From contig JAHFSX010000008.1 of NCBI GenBank assembly GCA_023269675.1, positions 1 through 64,000 of the forward strand: a DNA stretch of 64,000 nt, read 5' to 3'. The translations under genes and the position numbers were made by a program. Below the pieces are notes generated by a model that was not told the origin of the DNA, made no database searches, and saw only the letters and a program-made list of their open reading frames with translations. Of this stretch, positions 18,501 through 25,800 are shown one piece after another (within the stretch, counting starts at the first letter, position 1; the number at the start of each line of letters is the position of its first letter). This DNA is from Verrucomicrobiota bacterium (lineage in GTDB: Bacteria > Verrucomicrobiota > Kiritimatiellia > RFP12 > UBA1067).

Positions 18501-18714
18501 ACGAGACCTGCGCCGGCGCGACCGCCGCATTGACCTTCTTCAAAGCCCACCGCCGGCCGCTGTCCGACGACATCAGCGTCGGGATCAGCGCCACAAAAAT
18601 AAACAGAGGCACCAGCGCAACCAGCAGCAGCCGGAACAGCCCGAGCAAACAGCCGGGGCGCCGCGCATGCAAACCCTCGTCCTCGTCGTCGTCGCGAATT
18701 TCAGCGAAATCCAT
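15520..18714 (-). CDS. AsmA-like inner-membrane-anchored periplasmic protein
   Basis: A 1064-residue protein with a short cytosolic acidic N-terminus (DFAEIRDDDEDEG), one transmembrane helix at about 22-47 (CLLGLFRLLLVALVPLFIFVALIPTLM), and then a very long beta-rich periplasmic region. The LEKVTYVDVARGADIQVEQVAFD segment and repeated GxAxxxG beta-strand units recall AsmA/TamB-like bridge proteins that move phospholipid or help outer-membrane assembly. The C-terminal block (VVKEGRVHVDPVKMVIDKQPVVFSGWVAFDGTIKYLVEVPLTDRLTG) is the AsmA_2-like end. It ends in an amphipathic helix (EKVGSFLEKLQRELQK). It stands alone, with a REP-like hairpin upstream. The family is moderately sure; cargo is inferred. 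Confidence 0.75.
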   Translation of the reverse strand: MDFAEIRDDDEDEGLHARRPGCLLGLFRLLLVALVPLFIFVALIPTLMSSDSGRRWALKKVNAAVAPAQVSFERWSLGWLTAPTLEKVTYVDVARGADIQVEQVAFDRGLLRLLPLGTLNLGGVTLRKPVIAYALVPQPKQPAKKGEKAGKGGAFVLPVVDVAAVLNVEDGRVSVTGNAPEPFVAQQVSGTVTLESFRRPIAVQTQMRVGEGMLALEGRVQSIKDLYQGTVLEEPEKLTLKLVGVDLTAFRPLIQHAAGEPWIYSGVAEGALTAVIKGIDQFTLKGGVLVNRLSVAAARQPRSPAGDLALMVDIAYDKKVIKVTQFELNSPWLKAEASGTLQAGAKAGVMTGAIKARADADLAAVARDFAPALGLSRGFKMQKGRLHAAFTLEGSAEAMRVDADVTTADLVMAVDGEPLVLKPAPSLVFKAKFPYGQWPEVETFHLKAPCADVYGSGRFDAAVVKGKLDLTLFSRDFKRMLKDSPPMVGSVYLDVATKRDDGRVALNVFLKMADVAAEFRPGQRTVVPQGAVKFDAFVPLKDGKPQGELQDATYAVTLESGKVSGGWKRWVPAGEARPLALRGFTLTSDMELGSVRRLLGGFLPASAQRRMTAWQGHVIANATVEAAGGVVKARMNAAGQQIVAGADDGGVWRVPDVRLEAALTQSGPKDGLQVAATVTGGGSLERDGATVFAEKSARMEVDARVAADGGSVQVSKFDLAAGLFDVQAQGEVTELATRCLVAAKGQAALDFDALTRLLNAKGVDEFKLTGRELRTFSFSAPLAGGAATVLSEGQFTGAAFLGSVTGLGLEAGPSDVSVKLSKGVLKLAYEPALNKGKLRLVPEVDAVGVAPVLLFPAQTRLLENVTITQEMVDKLLVNVNPLFQGSHVLGGTVSLDLRGCRIATAEAPAKGVSADMDVTFRNLKLEFGPSMRDLLDMLKVKERVYAVEQLPVHVVVKEGRVHVDPVKMVIDKQPVVFSGWVAFDGTIKYLVEVPLTDRLTGGGGGKALKGMTVKIPVTGTVTEPRLDASALQNTLGSLIKNTVGEHAAEKVGSFLEKLQRELQK

Positions 18715-18810
18715 AAGTCATCCTCTTTGCCACTCGAACGCGTCCCGCCCTGCGGTCCGTCAGAAAGTTGGGATACAGGATATCACAAACGGCGCCTTCT
18801 TCAAAATATA

Positions 18811-18830
18811 GCGCCTTACGGCGCCACTAC
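18811..18830 (-). repeat. REP-like GTAG hairpin
   Basis: On the minus strand the order is GTAG, TG, then GCGCC-GTAA-GGCGC. A GGCGCC partial copy lies at 18791-18796. It sits in the 166-bp gap between the VapC toxin gene and the AsmA-like gene. TTTGTAG at its 5' side is shared with the elements at 21079 and 56508. Confidence 0.65.
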
Positions 18831-18880
18831 AAACGTTTCGACACCGGAAGTTCAATTCACATCATCCGCACGATTCGCGG

Positions 18881-19282
18881 TCAGACATGCACCCTTCGGA
18901 AAAGCGCATGGCGGCACGCCTTCTTGTCAAATGACAGCACTCCGTCACAGCCGGCGTGGGAGGCGACGCGCCCGATCAGCAGATCGGACAGATCGCAGGA
19001 CGTGTGCCGCGCATCCTCCAGAACGAGCCGGATGACATCCTCACCCTCGACCTTCAATACCGGCATCCTCAACAGCCCCTCAACCGCATCCGCGATTTCC
19101 TTCCGAGACCGCTCATAGGCCGACTCCAGCACCCAGAACAGTTCCAGCACCACGGGCAAAGAGACGAAATACGGCATCCGCTGCTCTTCCGCCTTTTTGA
19201 AAAGCGTGTAAACCGCCCGAGACTGGACCTCATCATCGGCCACAAGAAACCGGACAAGGACGTTGGTGTCGACCGCCATCAT
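18881..19282 (-). CDS. vapC: VapC-like PIN-domain ribonuclease toxin
   Basis: A 133-residue PIN-domain protein. The acidic metal-binding residues are visible: Asp in MAVDTNVLVRFL at the start, Glu in LPVVLELFWVLE near 47, Asp in CDLSDLLIG near 97, and the terminal VLSFDKKACR. PIN toxins cleave tRNA, rRNA or mRNA and are held inactive by the upstream antitoxin. Its ATG overlaps the antitoxin stop (ATGATGA), giving the coupled antitoxin-toxin order normal for VapBC. A second ATG one codon later cannot be excluded as start. Confidence 0.9.
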   Translation of the reverse strand: MMAVDTNVLVRFLVADDEVQSRAVYTLFKKAEEQRMPYFVSLPVVLELFWVLESAYERSRKEIADAVEGLLRMPVLKVEGEDVIRLVLEDARHTSCDLSDLLIGRVASHAGCDGVLSFDKKACRHALFRRVHV

Positions 19283-19527
19283 CGAGCAGATTCCGCCATG
19301 CGGCGGCGGATGGCCGCGTTCATCTTGTCCACCGGGATCTGTTTCTGGCCTTTGCGCTTCAACACGCCATAGAGTTCATCGACTAGGCAGGTCTCGGGTT
19401 TCATGACCGCCTCATCCGCATTGAGCGTAAAAACGACGCGGCTGCCGGCGCGAAGCCGGAACGCATCGCGAAGCGGCTTGGGTAGTGTGAGCTGCCCTTT
19501 ACTCGTGACTGTGGCGGTAAGCGTCAT
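19279..19527 (-). CDS. vapB: AbrB/SpoVT-type antitoxin (VapB)
   Basis: An 82-residue protein with an N-terminal swapped-hairpin AbrB domain: TATVTSKGQLTLPKPLRDAFRLRAGSRVVFTLN. This domain binds DNA and autoregulates the operon. The basic C-terminal tail (MNAAIRRRMAESAR) should wrap around the toxin. AAGGA precedes the ATG. Immediately upstream lie two direct ATTCCTTAC repeats and a strong promoter. It overlaps vapC by four bases. Confidence 0.9.
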   Translation of the reverse strand: MTLTATVTSKGQLTLPKPLRDAFRLRAGSRVVFTLNADEAVMKPETCLVDELYGVLKRKGQKQIPVDKMNAAIRRRMAESAR

Positions 19528-19530
19528 AGC

Positions 19531-19556
19531 ATTCCTTACTTTCTTTGATTCCTTAC
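19531..19556 (-). promoter_or_regulatory. Candidate VapB operator: paired ATTCCTTAC direct repeats
   Basis: ATTCCTTAC occurs at 19531-19539 and again at 19548-19556, a 17-bp period, and the second copy runs into the half-palindrome CCTTACAAGG. Both lie between the -10 box and the vapB start, where binding of the antitoxin would block transcription. Confidence 0.5.
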
Positions 19557-19557
19557 A

Positions 19558-19586
19558 AGGATAGCAAGGGGGCTAAACTCTGTCAA
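19558..19586 (-). promoter_or_regulatory. vapBC promoter (TTGACA-17-TATCCT)
   Basis: Reading leftward, TTGACA (19581-19586) and TATCCT (19558-19563) are exactly 17 bp apart, 31 bp from the vapB ATG. This is the closest match to a sigma-70 consensus in the first half of the window. Confidence 0.75.
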
Positions 19587-19613
19587 CCGGCGCAGGAACC
19601 TTCGCGACACCGC

Positions 19614-19841
19614 GGGTGTGATTCAACTTCGTTGAATCACACCCGAAGGAGGCGTTAGGATTTAGGAGTCAGGAGTTGCAATGCCATGGCCGCGAACGTG
19701 TTCGTACCCTGCTCGAGAGTCCGTGTTCGTGTCTTCATAATGAGATCAAACGTATGGCCTCAAGAAACGGTTGTTCGCGGAAGGGTCCTCCTTGTCGAAC
19801 GCCCTGTTTTCAGGGCGTTCTGCGCTTCCAACCCCTCAATC
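19614..19841 (+). repeat. Composite intergenic element, copy A (about 228 bp)
   Basis: In order: a perfect hairpin GGGTGTGATTCAAC-TTC-(complement) at 19614-19644; GAAGGAGGCG; TTAGGA/TTTAGGAGT words; a ribosome-site-like AGGAG and an ATG at 19686; GTGTTCGTGTCTTCATAATGA near 19723-19743; CGGTTGTTCGCGGAAGGG; and a second perfect hairpin GAACGCCCTG-TTTT-CAGGGCGTTC at 19797-19820 followed by TGCGC. The same order, with over 80% identity by eye across the first 130 bp, recurs on the minus strand at 58042-58276. The frame from 19686 stays open for over 200 codons but reads into the antisense of the next gene, so I do not call it a gene. Confidence 0.75.
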
Positions 19842-19896
19842 CTAACTCCTAAATTCTCCTTGGTGCGATTCAGTTTCAACGAAACTGAATCGCACC
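19842..19896 (-). repeat. Truncated inverted copy of the composite element
   Basis: GGTGCGATTCAGTTTC and its exact complement form a 16-bp stem with loop AAC at 19862-19896. It is preceded on the plus strand by CCTAACTCCTAAATTCTCC, the complement of the TTAGGAG words in copy A. Together with copy A it makes an inverted pair filling the whole vapB to 19909 gap. Confidence 0.65.
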
Positions 19897-19908
19897 CCGA
19901 CGCCGCGG

Positions 19909-20355
19909 CTACATCATGCGCGCGATCGAAGCCTGCTTGGCCGCGTAAACCTTGCCCAGGCCGAGACCGATGGCCTGCTCGCACAGGGTCAGCGCCTGCT
20001 CGAACTCGCCCTCGTCCAGGAAGAGCGCGATGCCGCGTTCGAAGCACCGGATCGACGGGCTGTACTCGCGGAAGCGCTGGGCGGTCTCTTCTTGTGCCGC
20101 CGGCAGATAGTCGCATGCCCGGTCCACCGCGGTGCGGCAGGTTTCGAAGTCGTCGGACCGGTAGGCGTCCTCGGCGAGCAGGTCGAAGAGGAAGAACTTC
20201 ACCGCGTTGGGAAGCGAGGTGTTCCGCTCGCTATATTTCAGAAGGTACTTCTTGCCCTTCTCGGCCCCGCCATACAGCGCCTCGTTGTGCCCGTCAACGA
20301 GATCGGCGAGGATTTCGACAGGGGTCTTTCGGGTCGGTTCAATACGTGCAGCCAT
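19909..20355 (-). CDS. Small helical protein of unknown function (TPR-like)
   Basis: From the preferred ATG at 20355 (MAARIEPTRKTPVEIL) the protein has 148 residues and looks all-helical. The segment FETCRTAVDRACDYLPAAQEETAQRFREYSPSIRCFERGIALFLDEGEFEQALTLCEQAIGLG reads like two tetratricopeptide-type helix pairs, suggesting protein-protein contact. The frame continues to an ATG at 20394 (MLAVTALFWHSFF), which would add a short hydrophobic leader, so a secreted form is possible. Its TAG stop lies inside a GTAG next to CCGCGG. I do not recognise the family; the neighbours (VapBC, NUDIX) give no clue. Confidence 0.6.
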   Translation of the reverse strand: MAARIEPTRKTPVEILADLVDGHNEALYGGAEKGKKYLLKYSERNTSLPNAVKFFLFDLLAEDAYRSDDFETCRTAVDRACDYLPAAQEETAQRFREYSPSIRCFERGIALFLDEGEFEQALTLCEQAIGLGLGKVYAAKQASIARMM

Positions 20356-20461
20356 GAAAAAAGAGTGCCAGAACAGGGCCGTAACCGCAAGCATGGAAAG
20401 CCAGTTCCCGAAGCTCGCCCCTCCGCGGCTTCCCCTTTGCCTTGGGGGAGGGTCCTCTCCA

Positions 20462-20495
20462 CAACTCCTAACTCCTAAATCCTAACTCCTCCTTT
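20462..20495. repeat. CTCCTAA heptamer word repeat
   Basis: Near-perfect tandem CTCCTAA/ATCCTAA words (ACTCCTAACTCCTAAATCC...) occupy the gap between the NUDIX gene end and the small helical protein. The same word is found at 19838-19860, 22803-22832 and 29826-29870. Confidence 0.7.
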
Positions 20496-20497
20496 CC

Positions 20498-20956
20498 TCA
20501 CCGCTCCCACGCGTCGCCCGACACGAAATGGCCGCCCGGCGACTGCAGCCACTCCGCGACCAGCTTCCGCAGCGGCGCGGGCTCCAGCGCGGCCTCGTCC
20601 AGCTGGTCCAGCGGCTGCCAACGGAAGCCGATCCACTCCTCCGCGGCCTCCACCGGCGCGCCGGGCGCAAGCCGCGGAATCGTCAGCTCGAATACCAGGT
20701 TGATCTCCGCGTGCGGCACGCCCTTCTGCTCGAAGGCGTGTTCGCAGCAGCCGAGGAAGCGCCCCGCCTCCGCGTCGCGGCCCAGCTCCTCACGGATCTC
20801 GCGCACCAGCGCCTGCCGCGCGGTCTCGCGAAACTCGACGTGCCCGCCGGGCAGATAGCTCAGCGCCGACCGCTTGCCGTGGCACAGCAGGAGCTGCCCG
20901 TCGACCACGCACACGCCGCGCGCGATCACCTCCACATTCGCGTTCTCGTACATCAT
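20498..20956 (-). CDS. NUDIX hydrolase
   Basis: A 152-residue pyrophosphohydrolase acting on a nucleoside diphosphate linked to another moiety. The NUDIX box is complete: GHVEFRETARQALVREIREELG, fitting G-x5-E-x7-R-E-U-x-E-E-x-G. The preceding VVDGQLLLCHGKRSALSYLPGG is the usual strand-loop. The substrate is unknown; the mid-region CCEHAFEQKGVPHAEINLVFEL resembles housekeeping ADP-ribose/NTP members. The ATG at 20956 is preferred because AAAGG lies just upstream; an upstream ATG at 20983 would add nine residues. Confidence 0.9.
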   Translation of the reverse strand: MMYENANVEVIARGVCVVDGQLLLCHGKRSALSYLPGGHVEFRETARQALVREIREELGRDAEAGRFLGCCEHAFEQKGVPHAEINLVFELTIPRLAPGAPVEAAEEWIGFRWQPLDQLDEAALEPAPLRKLVAEWLQSPGGHFVSGDAWER

Positions 20957-21078
20957 GAGCCTTTCAAAAACGATGATAATCAAGGGACCACCAAGCTATC
21001 CTTTGTGAATCTCCGTGTCCGTGGAGCCTGGGTGGCGAGTGTCAGGTCTCCCGCATGGCTATACCTAAGCCAAGGTTT

Positions 21079-21146
21079 GTAGTACCGCCTTCAGGCGGAA
21101 AAGCGAGGCCGGATTGACCTGAGATTCCGCCTAAAGGCGGTACTAC
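21079..21146. repeat. Inverted pair of REP-like GTAG hairpins (BIME-like)
   Basis: On the plus strand at 21079-21098: GTAG, TA, CCGCC-TTCA-GGCGG. On the minus strand at 21127-21146: GTAG, TA, CCGCC-TTTA-GGCGG. A 28-bp spacer separates them. The whole unit lies in the gap between folC and the NUDIX gene; the remaining bases of 20957-21178 show no gene. Confidence 0.75.
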
Positions 21147-21178
21147 GAACGCGTCCACCCACACAAAAAAAGGTCCTG

Positions 21179-22543
21179 TCAATTAAGGGAGACTCCACCC
21201 GAACCTTTCAGCAGCTCGTTCGCGTCGCTGCGGTCGCGCGCCCACGGGAAGGCGTCCAGCGCCACCAGCGCCGCGCCCGCCAGGAAGAGCGAGCCGCAGA
21301 CCAGCACGACGCCGTCCACCTTGCGGGCCCACTCGCGCGCCAGGCTCAACGCCTCGGCCACGCTCTCGCACGCGTCCGCCTCGTCGATGCCCGCCATGAG
21401 CATGATCCCCACGGTCTGCTCCGCCGTGAGCGAGCGCGGATTCGGCGTCGCCACGCCCCATGCGCGCTTGACCGCCGGGGCCAACACGCGCAGATGCTCC
21501 AGCGCGTCCTTGTCGCCGCAGAAGCCCGCCACCAGCCCGACCGGCGCCTTGACCTTGCAGCCCTTGAGCGCCTGCCGCAGCGCCCGCGCGCCGTCGGGGT
21601 TGTGCGCGCCGTCCACGATCACGGGCGGCTCTTTCGACGCCAGCTGGAAACGCCCCGGCCAGCACACGCTTTCGAGGCCTTTGACAAAGGCCGCGTCGGG
21701 GATCGGCAGCCCGCATTCCGCCACAGCCTCCAGCGCCGCCACGGCCGCGCAGACGTTCTCGACCTCGAACGCGCCGGCCAGCGGCAGCCGCACCGGCGGC
21801 AGCGCGCGGTCCTGCGTGGTGATCCTGAGCGTCTGGCCCTCCAGCCCGCTCTGGGTCACCGCCACCGACACCGCCTCCGCGGCGTCCACGAAGAGCGACT
21901 GCCGCTGCGCCGCGGCCGACGCGATCACGCCGCGCGCCTCCTCCGGCATGGCCGCGCACACCACCGGCCGGCCCGGCTTGATGATGCCCGCCTTCTCCCC
22001 GGCGATCTTCTCGAGCGTATCGCCCAGCCAGTCGCAGTGGTCCAGCCCGATGCGCGTGATGACCGATACCAGCGGGGTCACCACGTTGGTCGCGTCGAGC
22101 CGGCCGCCAAGCCCGGTCTCCAGCGCGACGAGCTTCACGCCCGCCCGCCGGAAGAGCACGAACGCCACGGCGGTCAAACACTCGAAGAAGGTGACCTCCA
22201 CGCCCAGCTCCTTTTCGAGCGCGAGGACGGCGGCCTCGACCTCCCGGGCCGCGGACTCCAAGTCGGCATCCTCGGCCGGCGCGCCGTTGACGAGAAAACG
22301 CTCGTTGACGCGGATGAGGTGCGGGGAGGTGTAGCGCGCCACGGAATACCCCGCCGCGCGCAGCACCGACTCGCACAGCGCGGCCACGGCGCCCTTGCCG
22401 TTCGTGCCCGCGATGTGGATGGCGGCGACCTCCCGCTCGGGGTTGCCCAGCCGGTCCAGCAGCGCGCGGATGGTCTCCAGGCCGGGCTTCATCCCGAAGC
22501 GCTGCCGGTCGGCCAAGTGTTGCAGGTAATTCAGCATGGACAT
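21179..22543 (-). CDS. folC: Bifunctional folylpolyglutamate synthase / dihydrofolate synthase
   Basis: A Mur-ligase-family enzyme of about 454 residues that adds L-glutamate to dihydropteroate and/or tetrahydrofolate using ATP. The P-loop is HIAGTNGKGAVAALCES, preceded by the typical LDRLGNPEREV. Other FolC landmarks are YTSPHLIRVNERF, LETGLGGRLDATNVV, the lysine-bearing EKAGIIKPGRPVV, and the C-domain VDGAHNPDGARAL. Two starts are possible, ATG 22543 (MSMLNYL) and ATG 22537; the frame extends further but without family similarity. Folate-dependent growth makes this a core gene. No folate neighbour is present. Confidence 0.93.
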   Translation of the reverse strand: MSMLNYLQHLADRQRFGMKPGLETIRALLDRLGNPEREVAAIHIAGTNGKGAVAALCESVLRAAGYSVARYTSPHLIRVNERFLVNGAPAEDADLESAAREVEAAVLALEKELGVEVTFFECLTAVAFVLFRRAGVKLVALETGLGGRLDATNVVTPLVSVITRIGLDHCDWLGDTLEKIAGEKAGIIKPGRPVVCAAMPEEARGVIASAAAQRQSLFVDAAEAVSVAVTQSGLEGQTLRITTQDRALPPVRLPLAGAFEVENVCAAVAALEAVAECGLPIPDAAFVKGLESVCWPGRFQLASKEPPVIVDGAHNPDGARALRQALKGCKVKAPVGLVAGFCGDKDALEHLRVLAPAVKRAWGVATPNPRSLTAEQTVGIMLMAGIDEADACESVAEALSLAREWARKVDGVVLVCGSLFLAGAALVALDAFPWARDRSDANELLKGSGGVSLN

Positions 22544-22657
22544 AGTGTAGACCATCCCGCCCGCCTTCACAACCGCAGGTTTTCAACCGCTCAGAAACTC
22601 TCAGGATTTGACCCGCCGCCCGCGGAACGGGAACAAACGGAGGGGGCACTTTTTTGA

Positions 22658-22740
22658 ACGATCAGGATTACGATTAAGATTAGGATTAGGATTACGCCCC
22701 CCCTGTTCCTCATAATCCTAATCGTGCTCTTAATCGTAAA
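22658..22740. repeat. GGATTA/GATTAAG word palindrome
   Basis: Left arm 22658-22695 is built from GATTACGATTAAG/GATTAGG words and pairs with right arm 22711-22740 (ATAATCCTAATCG, CTTAATCG). A second block of CTCCTAA-type words follows at 22803-22832 and overlaps the end of the next gene. Nothing coding is seen between 22544 and 22813. Confidence 0.7.
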
Positions 22741-22813
22741 CCATTTGAAGTTAAGGCAAGGAATGAAGAGTGAGAAGTTGGGTGCCGACTCAAGACCTCC
22801 CCACTCCTAACGC

Positions 22814-25800
22814 CTACTTTCTAACTCCTCCTTGAGTATCCTGGCCCTCGTGCGACAACTCGTCGAAATATTGTTTCACCAGCTCGCGGTACTCGGCGGG
22901 GGTTTTCTTGAGCATCTCCTCGTAGGCCGCCGAACCCATCTCGCCGCGGAAACGGACCCAGTCCTGATTGAGCGGCACCTGGCGCGCCCGTTCGGGCCCG
23001 CCCGCCCCGCCCCCGGCGGCCATGTGGCTCAAGGAGCCGCCCATGCGGCCCCGCGCCTGTGCCCACGCTTCGGCCTGTTTCTTGTCCTGGGCCTCCACCG
23101 CATCCGCGACCGCATCCACCACCTGCCGCGCCTTGGCCGCCGCCGCCAGCTGCGGCACGTCCGCAGCCGCGCGCTCCGCCGCCGCTTTCTGCGCCTGGCG
23201 CGCCAGATCCAAAGCCTGCCTCGCCTTGGCCTGTCCCGCCTGCGCCTGTCCCGCCGCCTGCGCGTCAGTGGCCCCTGTGGCCTGCGCCGCCGTCTGCAAC
23301 GCCTGCTGCGCCAGCGCCGCCGCCTCACCGGTCAGCTTCGCCGCCTGGGCGCTCTGCGCCGCCGCCTCCTGCAAAGGCTCCAGCCCCTTCGCGAGCTTAT
23401 TGGCCTGCTCCGCCCTCTGGGCCGCCTCGCGCGCCTGCTGCGCCGCTTCCTGCGCCGCTTCGGCGGAGGCCTTTTTCAGCTCGGCCGTCGCCGCGGCCGC
23501 CTGCTGCGCGGCCTGCTTGGCCATCGCGGCCGCCTCTTGCGCCAGCTGCGCCGCCGCCTGGGCCTCGGCCAGCGCCTGCCGCGTCTCGGCCCGCTCCCGC
23601 GCGTCGCCCAGCTCGGCCTTCTCCGCCGCCTGCGTGCGCTCGCCCGACTGTCCGGCCAGTTCTCCCGCCTGCTTCGCCAGCGCCGAAGCCTCGGCCATCT
23701 TTTCCGCCAGCGCCTGGTTCAGCGGCGGGGCGCCCTTGGCCTCGTCCGTCGCCTGCCGGGCCGCGGCCACCGCCTCCTGCGCCTGGGCCACCGCTTCCCG
23801 CGCGTGCTTCACCGCCTCCTGAGCTTGCGCCGTGACCGCTTCGGGCGTCGCCTGACCGGCCGCCGCGGCCTTCTCCTCCTGCGCCAACTGCTCGAGCTGT
23901 TCCTTGGCGCGCTGCGCGGCCAGCGCCGCTTTCTCCTTCGCCTCCGCCGCCACCTGCTTCGCTTGCTCCGAAAGCCCCTTGGCCTCTTTCAGCGCCGCGT
24001 CCTTCTGCGCCTGGGGCAGGTCAGCCGCCGCCTCGGTCTTGTCCGCGGACTCGTTCGCGAGCTCCGCCGCGCGCTTCGTGAAGGAGGCCGACTCGGAGGC
24101 GAGCTGTCCCGCCTCGGCCGCCTTGGCCAGGCCCTGCCCGTCAGCCTGGCGCGCCGCCTCGACCGCCTGGGCGTTGGCCTGCTGCGCGCGCTCTTTCGCC
24201 GCCTCCGCCTGAGCCTCGGCCTTCTTCTCCGCTGCCGCGGCCTGCTCTTTCTGCCCCGCCTGCTGGGCGTCCGCCGCCTGCTGCGCCTGCTCCGCGCCCT
24301 GCGCGGCCTCCTGCGCCGCCTGCTCCGCCTGTTGCGCCGCCTTCGCGGCCTGCTCGGCGGTCGCCTTGCGTCCCGCCGCGTCGGTCACGGCCTCGTTGGC
24401 CTGGCGCTTCTCGGCCGCCTGCTGCGCCGCCTGCGCGGCCTTCTCCGCCTTCTCGGCCGCCGCCGCCGTCTTTTCGGCCGCCTTCTGCACCGCGTCGGAC
24501 GCCGCCCGCGTCTCGGCTAAGTCTTCCGCCTTTTCATTGGCTTCCAAGGCCTGCGCGGCGGCTTTCTCGGCCAGCGCGGCGGCCTTGTCGGTCTCTTTCG
24601 CCGCAACCTCCTCGCGCCGGAGCGCCTGGTCCGCCTCGGGGGTCAGCGCGCGGTCCGCCTGCTGCATCATCTCGCGCGCCTTCTGGACGTTCTCCAGCAC
24701 GGCTTTGAACGCGGCATCCTCCAGCTGCGGTTTGCTCTGCCACGCCTTCTGCTCGGCCTCGTTCTGGCGGTTGGCCCACTCCTGCATGTCCTGCCGGTCC
24801 ATCTTGGCCTTCTCGGCCTGCTCCGCCAAGGCCTTCTCGCGCTGCGCCAGCTCGTTCAGCCGGCCCTGCTCCTCCTGCTTCCGGTTCTCGTCCTGCAAGA
24901 CCCGGTTCACCAAGTCGTTGACCTTGTCGGCCGCCTCGCGGAACGCCCGCTCGGTTTCCTCGCCCGCCTGCTTGCGCTTGTCGGCCTCCGTCAGCGGGAT
25001 CTTCTCCAGCCGCTTGAACGCGGGCTCGACCTTCTCGTCGCGCACGTCGAGGATGTCTTTCGCGAACGCGGCAAACGGGGTCTTCTCCGTGGCCTGCGCC
25101 GCCTTCTCCATCAGCTCCTCGGCCTTCATCGCGGCCTCGCGCGCCTGCTCCAGCTTCTCGGCCGCCTTCTCGGGCAGCTCGGGCTTGTCGAAGGTCCACT
25201 TCTCCTGAGCCACGCGGTTCGCCGCCTCGTGCAACTCCTGCGCCGCCTTGCGCAGCTGCTCTTCCAGATCCTTGCGGACCGCCTCGCGCACCTGTTCGCG
25301 CAAGGTGCGCGCGCCCATATCCAGCGTCACCGCGATCATGCGGCTTTCGCGCACCTGCGGTCCGCCCAGCTCCGGCGGCAGATTGTCGGCCACGCGCAGG
25401 CACAGCTTGAAGGTGCGGATGCCCTGGTCGAACAGCGCCTGCAGGTCGGGCGCGCCCTCCAGCACCGCCCGCGTGGCGCCCGGACGCGCCGCCTTGAGCG
25501 GCGCCACGCTCTCGCCCCGCTTCTCGGACTTGATCACCAGCTCCAGCGCGCCGAACCCGAAATCGTCGTCCGCCGTCCCGCTGCACACCAGCCGGTCATA
25601 AGGCGGCACCGTCAGCCTGGAAACCTCCGGCGTCGCGAGCGCCACCTCGGGGGGACGGTCCGGCAGGGCGGCGTAGGCCGACCAGACCGGCCGGTTGGTG
25701 AAGCCGTACGCGTCGCGGATGGCCAAGGACCACCGGCCCGTGCGGTTGGTGCTGAGCGTCTGCAGCCAGACCGCGTTCGTGGCCGTCGCCGCCGCGTTCG

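Noticed and set aside
19686..20357. A 223-codon plus-strand frame starting in composite element copy A
   Set aside because: Beyond the first 20-50 codons it reads through the third element copy and the antisense of the 19909-20355 gene; only the short shared part is considered in the findings.
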